A stretch of DNA of 64,000 nt from DMER64 sp049652385 (GCA_049652385.1 JBASDX010000009.1:186001-250000); one strand, 5' to 3'; shown: positions 26,735 through 35,785, counted from the stretch's first letter. Made by a program: numbers and translations. Notes: generated from the sequence alone by a model not told the origin.

Positions 26735-28177
26735 TTACTCATTCAGCCAGTTGTTCATTTGCTCTATAAGAGATTGACGCATAGATTCCGGCAGCGTTCC
26801 AATACGTGCCCGATGACTGCCACCGGGTTCTACATAGTATAATATATTGGGTTTATCGGGATTGGGAACAGCAGCGGCTGTCCAGGGATCCCATTCGCCA
26901 TAAATGAACACCATTTTGGCATCGGTTTCTTTTATAAATCGGCTTTGTTGGTTGTATAACGATTTCTTAAAGCCCGGTTTGTAAAAATCGGGGAGAAAAA
27001 GTACTTTCAAATAGTTTTTGGCATTTTTCAATTCCATGGCAGGGTGCTTTTTAGTCACCCACTCTCCTTTAACAACCGGGGTGCCTTCGTCTTCCTCTTC
27101 TTCGTTGTCTTTCTTTTTCTTGAACCATTTTTTCTTTTCTTTGGCCAGTACAAACCGCGTACGTTCCACTTTATACCTGAACGGCTCTGTATGGTATGTG
27201 TAATAGCCCAATTCTTTGGCGGCCTGTATGAAAAAGGGCAAGGTGGGCGTATCCCGGACAAAGTAATCGGGTGCGGCAATTTGCATGAAATGGGCAAAAA
27301 CCTCCTTGTCGTCCGCCTTAGAGCCGGGAATGGTTTCCGGCTTTGTTCCCCATTGCCAGAAGGCAAAAGAGTACTCCAGTACGCAATAGTCAAAAATTTC
27401 TTCTACCGGCCGGGAAAAGGAAAGGCCTGCCGAGTCGCAAAAGGCTGTGAAAAGCGGCATCAGGCTGTCTCGGCGCTGCAATACTTCTTTTTGAAACTCC
27501 AGCACTTGTTTTCGGCTTTCCGGCGTACCGGCTTTTGTGCTTATGAACCGGGCGTGACGGTCGTCACGGGCACTTACGCAGAGCGGAGCCACGTAGCAGA
27601 CGGTTATGTCAACATCGTTGGGGTAAAGCGTTCTGTACATCATGGCTGTCTGACCGCCTTTGCTGATGCCGGTTGCTATCCATTTACCTTTGTAAAGGGT
27701 TTTCAAGGCCTCCCGGATAACGTGCAAATCGTGCATGGCGTTAGGACCGTTCAGGTGCTCCCAGCGCCTGGGTGATGGCACAGATTCGCCAAAATAGCGG
27801 TGCTCCACTACTACCAGATTGGCCTCAAAAATTTTGGATAGCTCGTCTGCGTAACGAGGGTTGGCGGCGTAATTTGCACCATAACCTTCTGTAACAAAGA
27901 CGGTGGGACGATCGTAACCTCTGTGCATCACAAAGACACGCTGTTCAAAAAAACCGTAAATAATATCGCCCGGTTTTACCATTTGACGCACACGGATGCT
28001 GTATTTTTCCTGAAATTCCGTGCTTTCCATCCGGAATACTTCTGTCACTCCGGGCAGTGCCGCCAATTGTGTTTCCAAAAGACTCCGTCCCGTTCGTACG
28101 TTTTGAGGATAAAGCCGGACAGGAGCCAGGCAGAGTGCAAAAAAGAGAAAGGATGCTAAAAATTTGTTCAATTTCAT
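26735..28177 (-). CDS. Exported S37 (PS-10)-type tripeptidyl aminopeptidase
   Basis: 480-aa secreted alpha/beta-hydrolase peptidase of the S28/S37 type that trims tripeptides from extracellular peptides. A signal peptide (first about 24 residues, KFLASFLFFALCLAPV) leads into the hydrolase fold: FVTEGYG, EHRYFGESVPSP, nucleophile elbow TGISKGGQT near residue 170, Asp in YGEWDPWTAAAV near 430 and His in GGSHRAR near 455. Residues about 350-375 form a very charged Lys/Glu block (KKKKDNEEEEDEG), probably a surface loop. Its start overlaps the upstream S41 peptidase stop (ATGA), suggesting joint peptide degradation. Confidence 0.88.
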   Translation of the reverse strand: MKLNKFLASFLFFALCLAPVRLYPQNVRTGRSLLETQLAALPGVTEVFRMESTEFQEKYSIRVRQMVKPGDIIYGFFEQRVFVMHRGYDRPTVFVTEGYGANYAANPRYADELSKIFEANLVVVEHRYFGESVPSPRRWEHLNGPNAMHDLHVIREALKTLYKGKWIATGISKGGQTAMMYRTLYPNDVDITVCYVAPLCVSARDDRHARFISTKAGTPESRKQVLEFQKEVLQRRDSLMPLFTAFCDSAGLSFSRPVEEIFDYCVLEYSFAFWQWGTKPETIPGSKADDKEVFAHFMQIAAPDYFVRDTPTLPFFIQAAKELGYYTYHTEPFRYKVERTRFVLAKEKKKWFKKKKDNEEEEDEGTPVVKGEWVTKKHPAMELKNAKNYLKVLFLPDFYKPGFKKSLYNQQSRFIKETDAKMVFIYGEWDPWTAAAVPNPDKPNILYYVEPGGSHRARIGTLPESMRQSLIEQMNNWLNE

Positions 28178-29556
28178 AGAAAATCAATCAGGTGGTTATG
28201 CAGACCTTTGGGTCTGGTATGGAAATCATAGTTGAAGAATACTTCCGGAACAAACAGAGCGGCTTCTGCAGGAACCGGTGCCGGAGCAGGTACTCCGAGC
28301 AAAGACAAGGCTTTTGCCAGAAGCAGCTCGGTGGGGTCTCCCAAAGCTTTTACATCTCCCAGGAGTACGTCTTCTACGGAGTAATCCGGCCTGAAACCGT
28401 CTTTAAATTCTGTTACGTTGTTGGCGTTGGCGTATTTATATACGATGGCCTGTGTTCCCCAGTTATCAATCTGGGTGCCTTTGTCGGGGGAAAACACCAT
28501 GGCGGCTGTGTATTTTCCACGCGTCACTCCTCCTACCTTAGTCACCTGCATATAAGGCTCCAGGCCGCAAATGGTCAGTTCAGAAGCGCTGGCTGTATTC
28601 CGGCCTGTCAGAATCACAATCCTGCTCAGGTTCAGGTTGACAGGAACTTCGGATACTTTGGGGAAATATTCATGGAGCATGTCGTCTCTGTTCTTTTTTC
28701 TCCAATAGTCGTTATAAAAATCATTCCAGGTTTTAGTGATCAAGATGGTTTTCCCATCCAGGCAGCCTACGGGACATACGGTCCCTACCAAGGCCTTGGC
28801 CGCTGACAGATAACCTCCCAGATTGTAACGTAAATCGAGTACCACATCGGTTACGCCTGCATTTTTAAATGCCTGGAAAACGGGAAAAAACAACTCGTGG
28901 GAACCTCCAAAAAAGTCGGTATAACAGATATAGCCTATTTTACGTCCGCCATTTTGAATAATAGAGGAAGCGATGACGGGGTTCAGACTTTGTTTCCGTG
29001 CCGTTAGTGATAGTTTTCCTTTTTCATAAATGGTGCTTTCCCGTAATTCTCCCAGAGTGACGGAGAGCGAAGGTGCGTAGAACAAGTCTGTGTAATTGTC
29101 TTCCGTAATAGACTTGTCGTTAATTTTAATAAAAATGCTGCCTCGCGTTATACCGGCTTCCCAGGCCGGAGTATCGGGATAAACATATTGTACGATAGCA
29201 AAATAGTTGTCCGTATTTGAAAAGGTGCCGAAAGCCAGGGAGTAGCCAAAGGTGGTTTCTACCCCCTCCCCTCCTTCCAGCAATGTTTGCACATCGTCTG
29301 TAAGGAAGGACCAGCGGTCTTCTTTGCGGTAGCAGAGCTTTTCAAAAAACTCAAACTCATCAAATTCATAACGTACATCTAAAGTGTCGGGTATGTGTTG
29401 TTCCCAAAGGTATACTTCTTCCATAAGCTCCAGCATGTACTTGTTTACTTTTTGTGTAAGCAAGGGGGCCTCTTCCCTGGGTGTTTCAATAGGGTCGCAG
29501 GAGCAGGATGATAAAAACAGCAAAAATGCCGTAATAAGTAAAAACCTGATTTTCAT
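28174..29556 (-). CDS. S41 family peptidase, lipoprotein
   Basis: 460-aa lipoprotein peptidase of the S41 (tail-specific protease/tricorn) family. Lipobox LLFLSSCSC puts the lipidated Cys at about residue 18. A helical N-terminal region, a PDZ domain (about 120-190, PDTPAWEAGITRGSIFIKIN) and the S41 core follow, with VVLDLRYNLGGYL, the nucleophile Ser in RNTASASELTICGL near residue 330 and the Lys in GGVTRGKYTAAM near 355. The catalytic pair looks intact. It starts the operon S41-S37-DUF2156 and is divergent from tyrS across a 70-nt gap containing a large palindrome. Confidence 0.9.
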   Translation of the reverse strand: MKIRFLLITAFLLFLSSCSCDPIETPREEAPLLTQKVNKYMLELMEEVYLWEQHIPDTLDVRYEFDEFEFFEKLCYRKEDRWSFLTDDVQTLLEGGEGVETTFGYSLAFGTFSNTDNYFAIVQYVYPDTPAWEAGITRGSIFIKINDKSITEDNYTDLFYAPSLSVTLGELRESTIYEKGKLSLTARKQSLNPVIASSIIQNGGRKIGYICYTDFFGGSHELFFPVFQAFKNAGVTDVVLDLRYNLGGYLSAAKALVGTVCPVGCLDGKTILITKTWNDFYNDYWRKKNRDDMLHEYFPKVSEVPVNLNLSRIVILTGRNTASASELTICGLEPYMQVTKVGGVTRGKYTAAMVFSPDKGTQIDNWGTQAIVYKYANANNVTEFKDGFRPDYSVEDVLLGDVKALGDPTELLLAKALSLLGVPAPAPVPAEAALFVPEVFFNYDFHTRPKGLHNHLIDFL

Positions 29557-29562
29557 AATGTC

Positions 29563-29590
29563 AAAATTTTGTACTAAAGTACAAATTTTT
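29563..29590. promoter_or_regulatory. 28-nt near-perfect palindrome in the S41/tyrS divergent gap (possible operator)
   Basis: Two 13-nt arms (29563-29575, 29578-29590) with one mismatch around a central AA; the core is TTTGTACT-AA-AGTACAAA. It starts 6 nt upstream of the S41 ATG and ends 6 nt before the tyrS -7 box, so a bound dimer would block one or both promoters. Function is inferred from position and symmetry only. Confidence 0.45.
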
Positions 29591-29596
29591 ATTCTT

Positions 29597-29604
29597 TACC
29601 TTTG
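29597..29604 (+). promoter_or_regulatory. -7 promoter box for tyrS
   Basis: TACCTTTG, exact consensus match, 22 nt before the tyrS ATG at 29627. Confidence 0.6.
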
Positions 29605-29626
29605 CAAAAACCGAAGAAGACAGAAG

Positions 29627-30928
29627 ATGAAGAAGTACCATTTTGTAGAAGAATTGACCTGGAGAGGTATGATTCACGATATCATGCCGGGGACTAAAGA
29701 AATGTTGCAAAAAGAAATGGCAACGGCTTACGTGGGCATTGATCCCACAGCAGATTCACTCCACATAGGACACCTGGTAAGCGTGATGATGCTTAGGTTG
29801 TTCCAGGAAGCCGGACACAGGCCGATTGCAGTAGTGGGCGGTTCAACCGGTATGATTGGGGACCCATCCATGAAATCTGCCGAACGCGTATTGATGGATG
29901 AGAAAACGTTGCGTTACAATCAAAAATGCATTGAAAAACAGTTACGCCAATTTTTGGATTTCAACCCGGAACGTCCCAACGGAGCCCTTATGGTGAATAA
30001 TTACGATTGGACAAAAGATTATACCTTTTTGAATTTTGCACGCGATATAGGCAAGCACATTACAGTAAACTATATGATGGCCAAAGATTCCGTGAAGAAA
30101 AGGCTTTCCGGCGAAGAGGGGGAAGGAATGTCCTTTACGGAATTTACCTACCAGCTGCTTCAAGCCTACGATTATTGGCATTTGTACAAGACCTACGGTT
30201 GCAAATTGCAAATGGGAGGTTCTGATCAATGGGGCAATATAACCACAGGTACAGAACTCATCCGTAAAATGGAAGGAGGAGAGGCGTTTGCGCTGACGTG
30301 TCCGCTCATTACCAAATCTGATGGCGGCAAATTTGGTAAAACAGAATCGGGTAACGTGTGGTTGGATCCGGCCAAGACATCGCCCTATGCGTTTTACCAG
30401 TTTTGGTTGAACGTAAGTGACGAAGATGCAGCTAAATACATCAAAATATTTACACTTCTATCAAGAGAAACGATTGAAGACCTTGTGGAAAAACACAGTT
30501 TGAAACCACATAACCGGCTGCTTCAAAAAGAGTTGGCGGAATATGTAACTAAAATGGTACATGGAGAAAAGGAATATAACAAAGTTGTTATAGCAACGGC
30601 CATTTTGTTCGGCAGCGGCACCAAAGAAGAGTTGAAAGAACTGGATGAAAAAACATTCCTGTCTGTTTTTGAGGGCGTACCGCAATTTGAAGTGCCGGAG
30701 CATCTGTTTCCACTACCGGTTATAGATTTGTTGGCCACTCACACTTCTGTCATGCCGTCTAAAGGTGAATGCCGCAAATTGATACAAAACCGCGGTTTGT
30801 CTTTGAATAAAGAACGGGTGGAAGACATAAACCTGACGATAGAAACAGCATACTTTTTAGACAAAAAGTACTTATTGGTACAGAAAGGAAAAAAGAATTA
30901 TTTTATCATTAAACTGCGGAAATCATGA
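29627..30928 (+). CDS. tyrS: Tyrosine--tRNA ligase
   Basis: Class I aminoacyl-tRNA synthetase charging tRNA-Tyr, 433 aa from the ATG at 29627; a long in-frame extension to 29384 lies antisense to the S41 gene and upstream of the promoter and was rejected. Motifs: YVGIDPTADSLHIGHL (HIGH signature), GGSDQWGNITTG, KFGKTESGNVWL (KMSKS equivalent is K-F-G-K-T) and a C-terminal S4-like RNA-binding region (SKGECRKLIQNRGLSLN). Length is as expected. rbfA overlaps its stop (ATGA). Confidence 0.98.
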   Translation: MKKYHFVEELTWRGMIHDIMPGTKEMLQKEMATAYVGIDPTADSLHIGHLVSVMMLRLFQEAGHRPIAVVGGSTGMIGDPSMKSAERVLMDEKTLRYNQKCIEKQLRQFLDFNPERPNGALMVNNYDWTKDYTFLNFARDIGKHITVNYMMAKDSVKKRLSGEEGEGMSFTEFTYQLLQAYDYWHLYKTYGCKLQMGGSDQWGNITTGTELIRKMEGGEAFALTCPLITKSDGGKFGKTESGNVWLDPAKTSPYAFYQFWLNVSDEDAAKYIKIFTLLSRETIEDLVEKHSLKPHNRLLQKELAEYVTKMVHGEKEYNKVVIATAILFGSGTKEELKELDEKTFLSVFEGVPQFEVPEHLFPLPVIDLLATHTSVMPSKGECRKLIQNRGLSLNKERVEDINLTIETAYFLDKKYLLVQKGKKNYFIIKLRKS

Positions 30929-31281
30929 AAGCGCCTATAGCCGATACAAATACGAGACAATTAAAAGTAGCCCGACAGATTCAAAAAGATTTGTCGGAAA
31001 TTTTCAGGGAAAAAGGAATGGCTGTATACGGAGGAGCCATGATTTCAGTAGTACACGTACGTATCAGCTCCGATTTGTCTGTGGTGCATGCCTGGATTAG
31101 CGTTTTCCCTTCGGAAAAAGCCGGTGATGTGTTGAAAGAGGTGCAGGGACAGACCAAAGCCATCAGGGGGGAATTGGGACGTCGTGTGGCTAAGCAGCTG
31201 CGTATAGTCCCGGACTTTGTTTTTTTCCTGGATGATTCTTTGGATTACGCGGAACGTATAGACCAGTTGTTACAAAGTTAA
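30925..31281 (+). CDS. rbfA: Ribosome-binding factor A
   Basis: 118-aa KH-fold factor for 30S subunit maturation. The N-terminus RQLKVARQIQKDLSEIFRE, the middle VVHVRISSDLSVVHAWISVF and the C-terminal LRIVPDFVFFLDDSLDYAERI are standard RbfA blocks. It overlaps the tyrS stop by 4 nt, and a LolC/E-type permease gene follows after 11 nt, the same order seen in other Bacteroidota. rsgA, another late 30S assembly factor, is at 58.4 kb. Confidence 0.95.
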   Translation: MKAPIADTNTRQLKVARQIQKDLSEIFREKGMAVYGGAMISVVHVRISSDLSVVHAWISVFPSEKAGDVLKEVQGQTKAIRGELGRRVAKQLRIVPDFVFFLDDSLDYAERIDQLLQS

Positions 31282-31292
31282 AAGAAACGGCA

Positions 31293-32537
31293 TTGAGACT
31301 TGCTTTTTTTGTTGCGTGGAGGTATCTGCTGGCCAAGAAGTCTAGGCAGGTCATCAATATCATTTCCGGTATCAGTGCAGCAGGGATAGCATTGGGAACC
31401 ATGGCCCTGGTAATTGTTATGTCTGTTTATAACGGATTTGACGATTTGGTAAAAAGTATGTACCATGCTTTTGATCCCGATATCACCATAAGTCCTGCGG
31501 CGGGGAAAACGCTGTCCGATGTCCATGTGTTTGATTATCTGAAAGAGGACAAACGGGTGACAGCCTTTTGTCCCGTTATAGAAGAAAGGGTCTTTTTGCA
31601 ATACAGGAACCAGCAGGCAGTAGCCGTGATGAAAGGAGTGGACAGTGTTTTCATGGCCACCTCCCCACTGCGCGGACATCTTTCAGGAGGAGAGTTCCGG
31701 GTATATTTTGGAGAGGTGGAAGAAGTTGTTTTAGGAAGGGTACTGGCGCGTGAATTAGGTGTAAACACGGCTTTTGTAGATCCTTTGTGGGTGTATTACC
31801 CTAAAAAGGACGTTGCTTTTTCTCCGTTGAACCCCATGGCTTCTTTACACAGGGAAAAGCTATTTCCCTCCGGTATATTTGCGGTGGAACAACAATACGA
31901 TGCACAAAACATGCTGGTGCCATTGGAAACGGCGGCCAGGCTTATGGGGTATACACACGAGGTAACCCGGATAGAGATAAGAACAGATACCGAGAAATCT
32001 TTTAAAAGTCTGGCAAAAGAAGTAGTGGCAGCACACGGGGCTGATTATAGGGTTCTTACGCGTTACCAACAAAGTGAAATGTTGTATAAAATGATGAAAA
32101 CGGAAAAAATCATCATTTTCCTGCTGCTCGGTTTTATTTTGGTCATCATTTCCGGTAACGTACTCGGTTCATTGAGTATGCTCATTCTGGAAAAACAGGA
32201 GGATACCGCTGTATTGGTAAGTATGGGGGCGCGGCCATCTCTTGTCCGCCGGATTTTTATACTGGAGGGATGGTTGATTTCTATAGCGGGCTGGTTGTCA
32301 GGCATGCTTTTAGGTCTTGTCATATGTTTTTTGCAGATACGGTACGGGTTGTTGTCCCTTCCGGGCACCTTTGTCATCACCGCTTATCCGGTGGCCGTTC
32401 AGTTCACAGATATGCTTTTGATTGCCGGTCTGGTGCTGGGTATTGGTTTTCTGGCGGCTTATATACCGGTGCGCTCCGTTTTTAATAAGGCTATTTCTTT
32501 TGCATACCCCGGCAGTTCGTTGGGTGTTTCAAGATAG
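31293..32537 (+). CDS. LolC/LolE-type FtsX-like ABC transporter permease
   Basis: 414-aa inner-membrane permease of the MacB/FtsX family, LolC/E-like, probably acting in release of lipoproteins for transport to the outer membrane. A first membrane segment (ISGISAAGIALGTMALVIVM, about 25-45) is followed by a large periplasmic domain and three C-terminal segments (about 270-295, 320-345, 370-395). The start codon is TTG at 31293, giving MRLAFFVAWRYLLAKK. The ATPase partner is not next to it. The last 79 nt overlap the convergent nfo gene. Confidence 0.88.
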   Translation: MRLAFFVAWRYLLAKKSRQVINIISGISAAGIALGTMALVIVMSVYNGFDDLVKSMYHAFDPDITISPAAGKTLSDVHVFDYLKEDKRVTAFCPVIEERVFLQYRNQQAVAVMKGVDSVFMATSPLRGHLSGGEFRVYFGEVEEVVLGRVLARELGVNTAFVDPLWVYYPKKDVAFSPLNPMASLHREKLFPSGIFAVEQQYDAQNMLVPLETAARLMGYTHEVTRIEIRTDTEKSFKSLAKEVVAAHGADYRVLTRYQQSEMLYKMMKTEKIIIFLLLGFILVIISGNVLGSLSMLILEKQEDTAVLVSMGARPSLVRRIFILEGWLISIAGWLSGMLLGLVICFLQIRYGLLSLPGTFVITAYPVAVQFTDMLLIAGLVLGIGFLAAYIPVRSVFNKAISFAYPGSSLGVSR

Positions 32538-33319
32538 AACGGTAAATCCCTCAGCCGCGGATGGTTGATGACCTTCCGCAACGTGTCCAGCCCCAGGTGG
32601 CCGTCGCCGATGGTTTCGTGCCGGTCTTTGGCACTGCCCAGGGGATTTTTGGAATCGTTAATATGGATGGCTTTCAGGCGCTCTAAGCCTATCACTCTGT
32701 CAAATTCTTCCAGGACGCCGTCCAGATTGTTTACGATATCGTAGCCTGCATCATAAATATGGCACGTGTCTAAACATACGCCCAAGCGGTTTTTGCAGGC
32801 TGCGGCATCTATAATGGTGCGCAATTCTTCAAAAGACCGGCCGATTTCAGAGCCTTTTCCGGCCATCGTTTCCAGGAGCACAAAGGTAGTTTGCTCTTTT
32901 GTCATGGCTGTGTCCAAGGCTTTCACAATCCATTCGATGCCTTTTTCCACGCCTTGTCCCACATGGCTGCCCGGATGCAGGTTGTACAAATGGCCCGGCG
33001 TGTATTCCATACGGTACAGGTCGTCCATAAAAATGTCCAATGCAAAGTTACGGATGCGTTCTTCCGCGGCACAAAGGTTCATGGTATAGGGGGCATGGGC
33101 AAGGATGGGCCCAATACCGTTCTCCTCGGAAAAGGCAAGAAAAGCGGCAATATCGTCGGGATCTATGGGTTTGGCCGCTCCTCCGCGGGGGTTACGCGTA
33201 AAAAATTGAAATACATTGGCACCGATTTCAACGGCTGTTTTAGCCATGGCCAGGTAGCCGCCCGATGAAGAAAGGTGGCAGCCGATGCGAAAATCTTGTG
33301 TCTTAGATGAAGGGTTCAT
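32459..33319 (-). CDS. nfo: Endonuclease IV (AP endonuclease)
   Basis: 286-aa class II AP endonuclease with a three-zinc TIM barrel that nicks DNA 5' of abasic sites. Visible metal-ligand regions: HAPYTMNL, NLHPGSHVG, VLLETMAGKG, VCLDTCHIYDAGYD, AIHINDSKNPLG, DRHETIGDGHLG and LETPNELPG near the end. All expected ligands appear present. The C-terminus (last about 25 codons) overlaps the convergent permease gene by 79 nt. It lies 12 nt downstream of the GH95 gene on the same strand. Confidence 0.97.
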   Translation of the reverse strand: MNPSSKTQDFRIGCHLSSSGGYLAMAKTAVEIGANVFQFFTRNPRGGAAKPIDPDDIAAFLAFSEENGIGPILAHAPYTMNLCAAEERIRNFALDIFMDDLYRMEYTPGHLYNLHPGSHVGQGVEKGIEWIVKALDTAMTKEQTTFVLLETMAGKGSEIGRSFEELRTIIDAAACKNRLGVCLDTCHIYDAGYDIVNNLDGVLEEFDRVIGLERLKAIHINDSKNPLGSAKDRHETIGDGHLGLDTLRKVINHPRLRDLPFYLETPNELPGYAKEIALLKTERTGI

Positions 33320-33331
33320 AGGGTAAATGTA

Positions 33332-35731
33332 TTAAAGAATGCTTCTTTCATGTATTTTTATATATTCTCCCTTTTTCAGGGCAACAGTCAGGTATTCTTT
33401 TTTTACGTCCCGGAAATGAGGAGGAATTTTGATGGTGAACGTGTGGTCTGTTTGTGCTTTGAGCACGATTTCTTTAACCAATCCCTGCTCCCAGCTGCAT
33501 GAGACTTCGCCTCCTCCGCGGACACACAATCCGGAAAAAGAGCCTTTTTCCTGCCAGGCGGCCGGGAGTGCCGGCAGCACATGGATAAATCCCTGATGGC
33601 ATTGCAGCAACATTTCCGCTATTCCGGCGCATCCTCCCAAATTGCCGGCTAATTGGAAATGGGGGTTTGAAGAAAAACCGTTGGGGTAGGTTCCGGGTGT
33701 CAGCAACGTAACGGAGGCCGTATCCCGGGCCGGGTATGGAGAAATGCTTTCTTCCAAAGCCGGAGACCGGAGCTCCTGAAGCGTTTTGTAGGCCGACTCA
33801 CCATCTCCCAGTCTTGCGTATAGATTTACGTTCCAGGCCATTTGCCAGGCGGTGGAAGCCCCTCCTTGTCTTTCCAGCGTACGGTGGCACGCCGTAAGCA
33901 TATCGGGAGTGTTTTCTGTAAATTCCGTTCCCGGGTATAAAGCGTATAAATGGGGTATGTTTCGCAGCCGGACGTCTTCTTCCTGATAGGCATGTTGCCA
34001 CCGCAAAAGACATCCCAAGGCGTTTGTTTTGTAGGCCGGAAGACGTTCCAATGCTTCTTCCAGCCGGTGCATAAGGGGGAAGTTATCTGTGTTGAGCAAT
34101 ATTTTGTTGGCAGCTATGACGTTTGTGAACAACTCCTTTAACGCTTGTACGTCACTGGTGGATCCCATACACAGAAACAAGGGGGCTGCAGATGTTTCCG
34201 GCAGGTAATACGTATTGCCATACGACATGGAAGGTGCAGGAACGTTACATTCGGAATGGGGTTCTTCCATCAGCGTGGACAGGTAAAACAGGGCAGCTTC
34301 TTTCATAACCGGATAATCGCGGCGTAAACGCTCCAGGTCTTTTGTATAGGCGTAGTGGTTCCATATATGGGCGCAAAGCCAGGCTCCGGCCGCATTATAA
34401 CCGCCCCAGGCCGTATTGTGTCCCGGCGCTGTAAATCCCCAGGGGTTTGTCCGGGCATGGGCCGCCCATCCGGGAGCGTCGTAATAGGCTTGAGCCGTTT
34501 CCTTTCCTTTTTCAGCCAGCCGTTCCGTAAAATCCAGCAGGGGTACGTGCAACTCGGCAAGGTTTGTTTTTAAAGCCGGCCAGAAGTTCATTTGCAGATG
34601 CATGTTCAAATCGTACGCACCGTTCCAAGGTGTTTGGAGCGACGGCGTCCACAACCCTTGCAGGTTGGGGGGCAGGCAGCCGGGCCTTGCCGAGGCAATG
34701 AGCAAATATCTGCCCATCTGGAAATAAAGTGCCGATTCGTCAGGCAGTTGCAATTGTACTCTGTGGAAAAATGACTGGTACGTATCCACGTGGCGTTTTT
34801 TTAAATCGGCAAAGGAAGTATGCAGGGCCTGTAGAGCCAGGGAATCTGTTTTTTTTATATAAGCCGAGTCTGCACGGACGGAGAGGGTTTCCGGGTCAAA
34901 GTTGGTCCCGGCCGAGAGTACCGCAAGCGCCCGGGTGGCTCCTTTAACATATAAGGCTGTGTCATCGGCAGTTACGGTGCCTTCGTCGAGGGGAAGGATG
35001 TCCAAACGTGTATAATGGCTCATACCTTCCACACCTTCCTGCCCGGAAGACAAGGTGCCTTCCATCACTAACGTGTTGCTTCTTGTATAGACCACGGCTT
35101 TTTCCGGACGGTTGAGAGCCGCTTTGAAATGTAAGGTGCGGGGTTGTGAACTCGTAAGATATAGGATGACCACATCGTCTGAAAAAGAAGTAAAAAGCTC
35201 CCTTGTATAGGTGATATCGTTCAATGTGAATGAAGTGAAAGAAACAGCTGTGGAAAGGTCTAACAGTCTGTTGTATTCTGTTTTTTCTCTTGATGGTGTA
35301 TGGTAGATGAAATCAAATACGGCCGAGCCCAGCAATTGGTAACTGCCAAACGTGGTGGCAGCTCCCATGCTGCCTTCAGAGCCCATAGTGCGTGCCGTAA
35401 AGAAACCGTACATCAGTTCCTGGGCTTTTTCAACTTGTTCTTTGTATAGCAATTCCCGTAAAAGAGGCAATATGCGATGGGCATTTTCTTTGTTGTCTGC
35501 TGCCGGAGAGCCCGACCAAAGTGAAGATTCGTTCAGGATAATATGCTCTGTGGCAATACCTCCATCCGCCATAGCTCCCAACCGGCCATTGCCCAAGGGC
35601 AGCCGTTCCTCCCAAAGGATTGCCGGCTGTTCAAAAAACAGGGCCAGTTGTTGCACCTGTTCGTTTTGTCCGGCCTTACACCCTGCACACGCAAGGAGCA
35701 GCAGGCCGCATAACAGGCGGAGTGTCTTCAT
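33332..35731 (-). CDS. GH95-family lipoprotein lacking the catalytic residues of alpha-L-fucosidases
   Basis: 799-aa lipoprotein (signal LLCGLLLLACAGC, lipidated Cys about residue 18) with the full GH95 architecture: N-terminal beta-sandwich (WEERLPLGNGRLGAM, LNESSLWSG), (alpha/alpha)6 barrel and C-terminal beta domain. Family catalytic positions, numbered as in Bifidobacterium AfcA, are changed: the N-I-N-LQMN-WP block reads N-M-H-LQMN-WP (Asn423 equivalent is His378), the acid in SPEN is lost (SYGN, Gly505 for Glu566) and QIDGN reads QLAGN (Ala695 for Asp766). Surrounding sequence aligns well. I infer no classical fucosidase activity; a carbohydrate-binding or divergent role is possible. 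It lies between groEL and nfo. Confidence 0.87.
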   Translation of the reverse strand: MKTLRLLCGLLLLACAGCKAGQNEQVQQLALFFEQPAILWEERLPLGNGRLGAMADGGIATEHIILNESSLWSGSPAADNKENAHRILPLLRELLYKEQVEKAQELMYGFFTARTMGSEGSMGAATTFGSYQLLGSAVFDFIYHTPSREKTEYNRLLDLSTAVSFTSFTLNDITYTRELFTSFSDDVVILYLTSSQPRTLHFKAALNRPEKAVVYTRSNTLVMEGTLSSGQEGVEGMSHYTRLDILPLDEGTVTADDTALYVKGATRALAVLSAGTNFDPETLSVRADSAYIKKTDSLALQALHTSFADLKKRHVDTYQSFFHRVQLQLPDESALYFQMGRYLLIASARPGCLPPNLQGLWTPSLQTPWNGAYDLNMHLQMNFWPALKTNLAELHVPLLDFTERLAEKGKETAQAYYDAPGWAAHARTNPWGFTAPGHNTAWGGYNAAGAWLCAHIWNHYAYTKDLERLRRDYPVMKEAALFYLSTLMEEPHSECNVPAPSMSYGNTYYLPETSAAPLFLCMGSTSDVQALKELFTNVIAANKILLNTDNFPLMHRLEEALERLPAYKTNALGCLLRWQHAYQEEDVRLRNIPHLYALYPGTEFTENTPDMLTACHRTLERQGGASTAWQMAWNVNLYARLGDGESAYKTLQELRSPALEESISPYPARDTASVTLLTPGTYPNGFSSNPHFQLAGNLGGCAGIAEMLLQCHQGFIHVLPALPAAWQEKGSFSGLCVRGGGEVSCSWEQGLVKEIVLKAQTDHTFTIKIPPHFRDVKKEYLTVALKKGEYIKIHERSIL

Positions 35732-35746
35732 ATAGCGAAGATAGCG

Positions 35747-35785
35747 AAAAAAAAGAATGGCGCACCGGATCTGATCCGGTGCGCC
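35747..35785 (-). terminator. groEL terminator built from the palindromic element
   Basis: A perfect 27-nt palindrome at 35759-35785 (CCGGATC-T-GATCCGG core with GGCGCA/TGCGCC ends) lies 26 nt after the groEL stop. On the minus strand it is followed by ATTC and eight T (35754-35747), the layout of an intrinsic terminator, 16 nt before the GH95 ATG. It is the same element as at 25555 and 45709. Confidence 0.7.
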
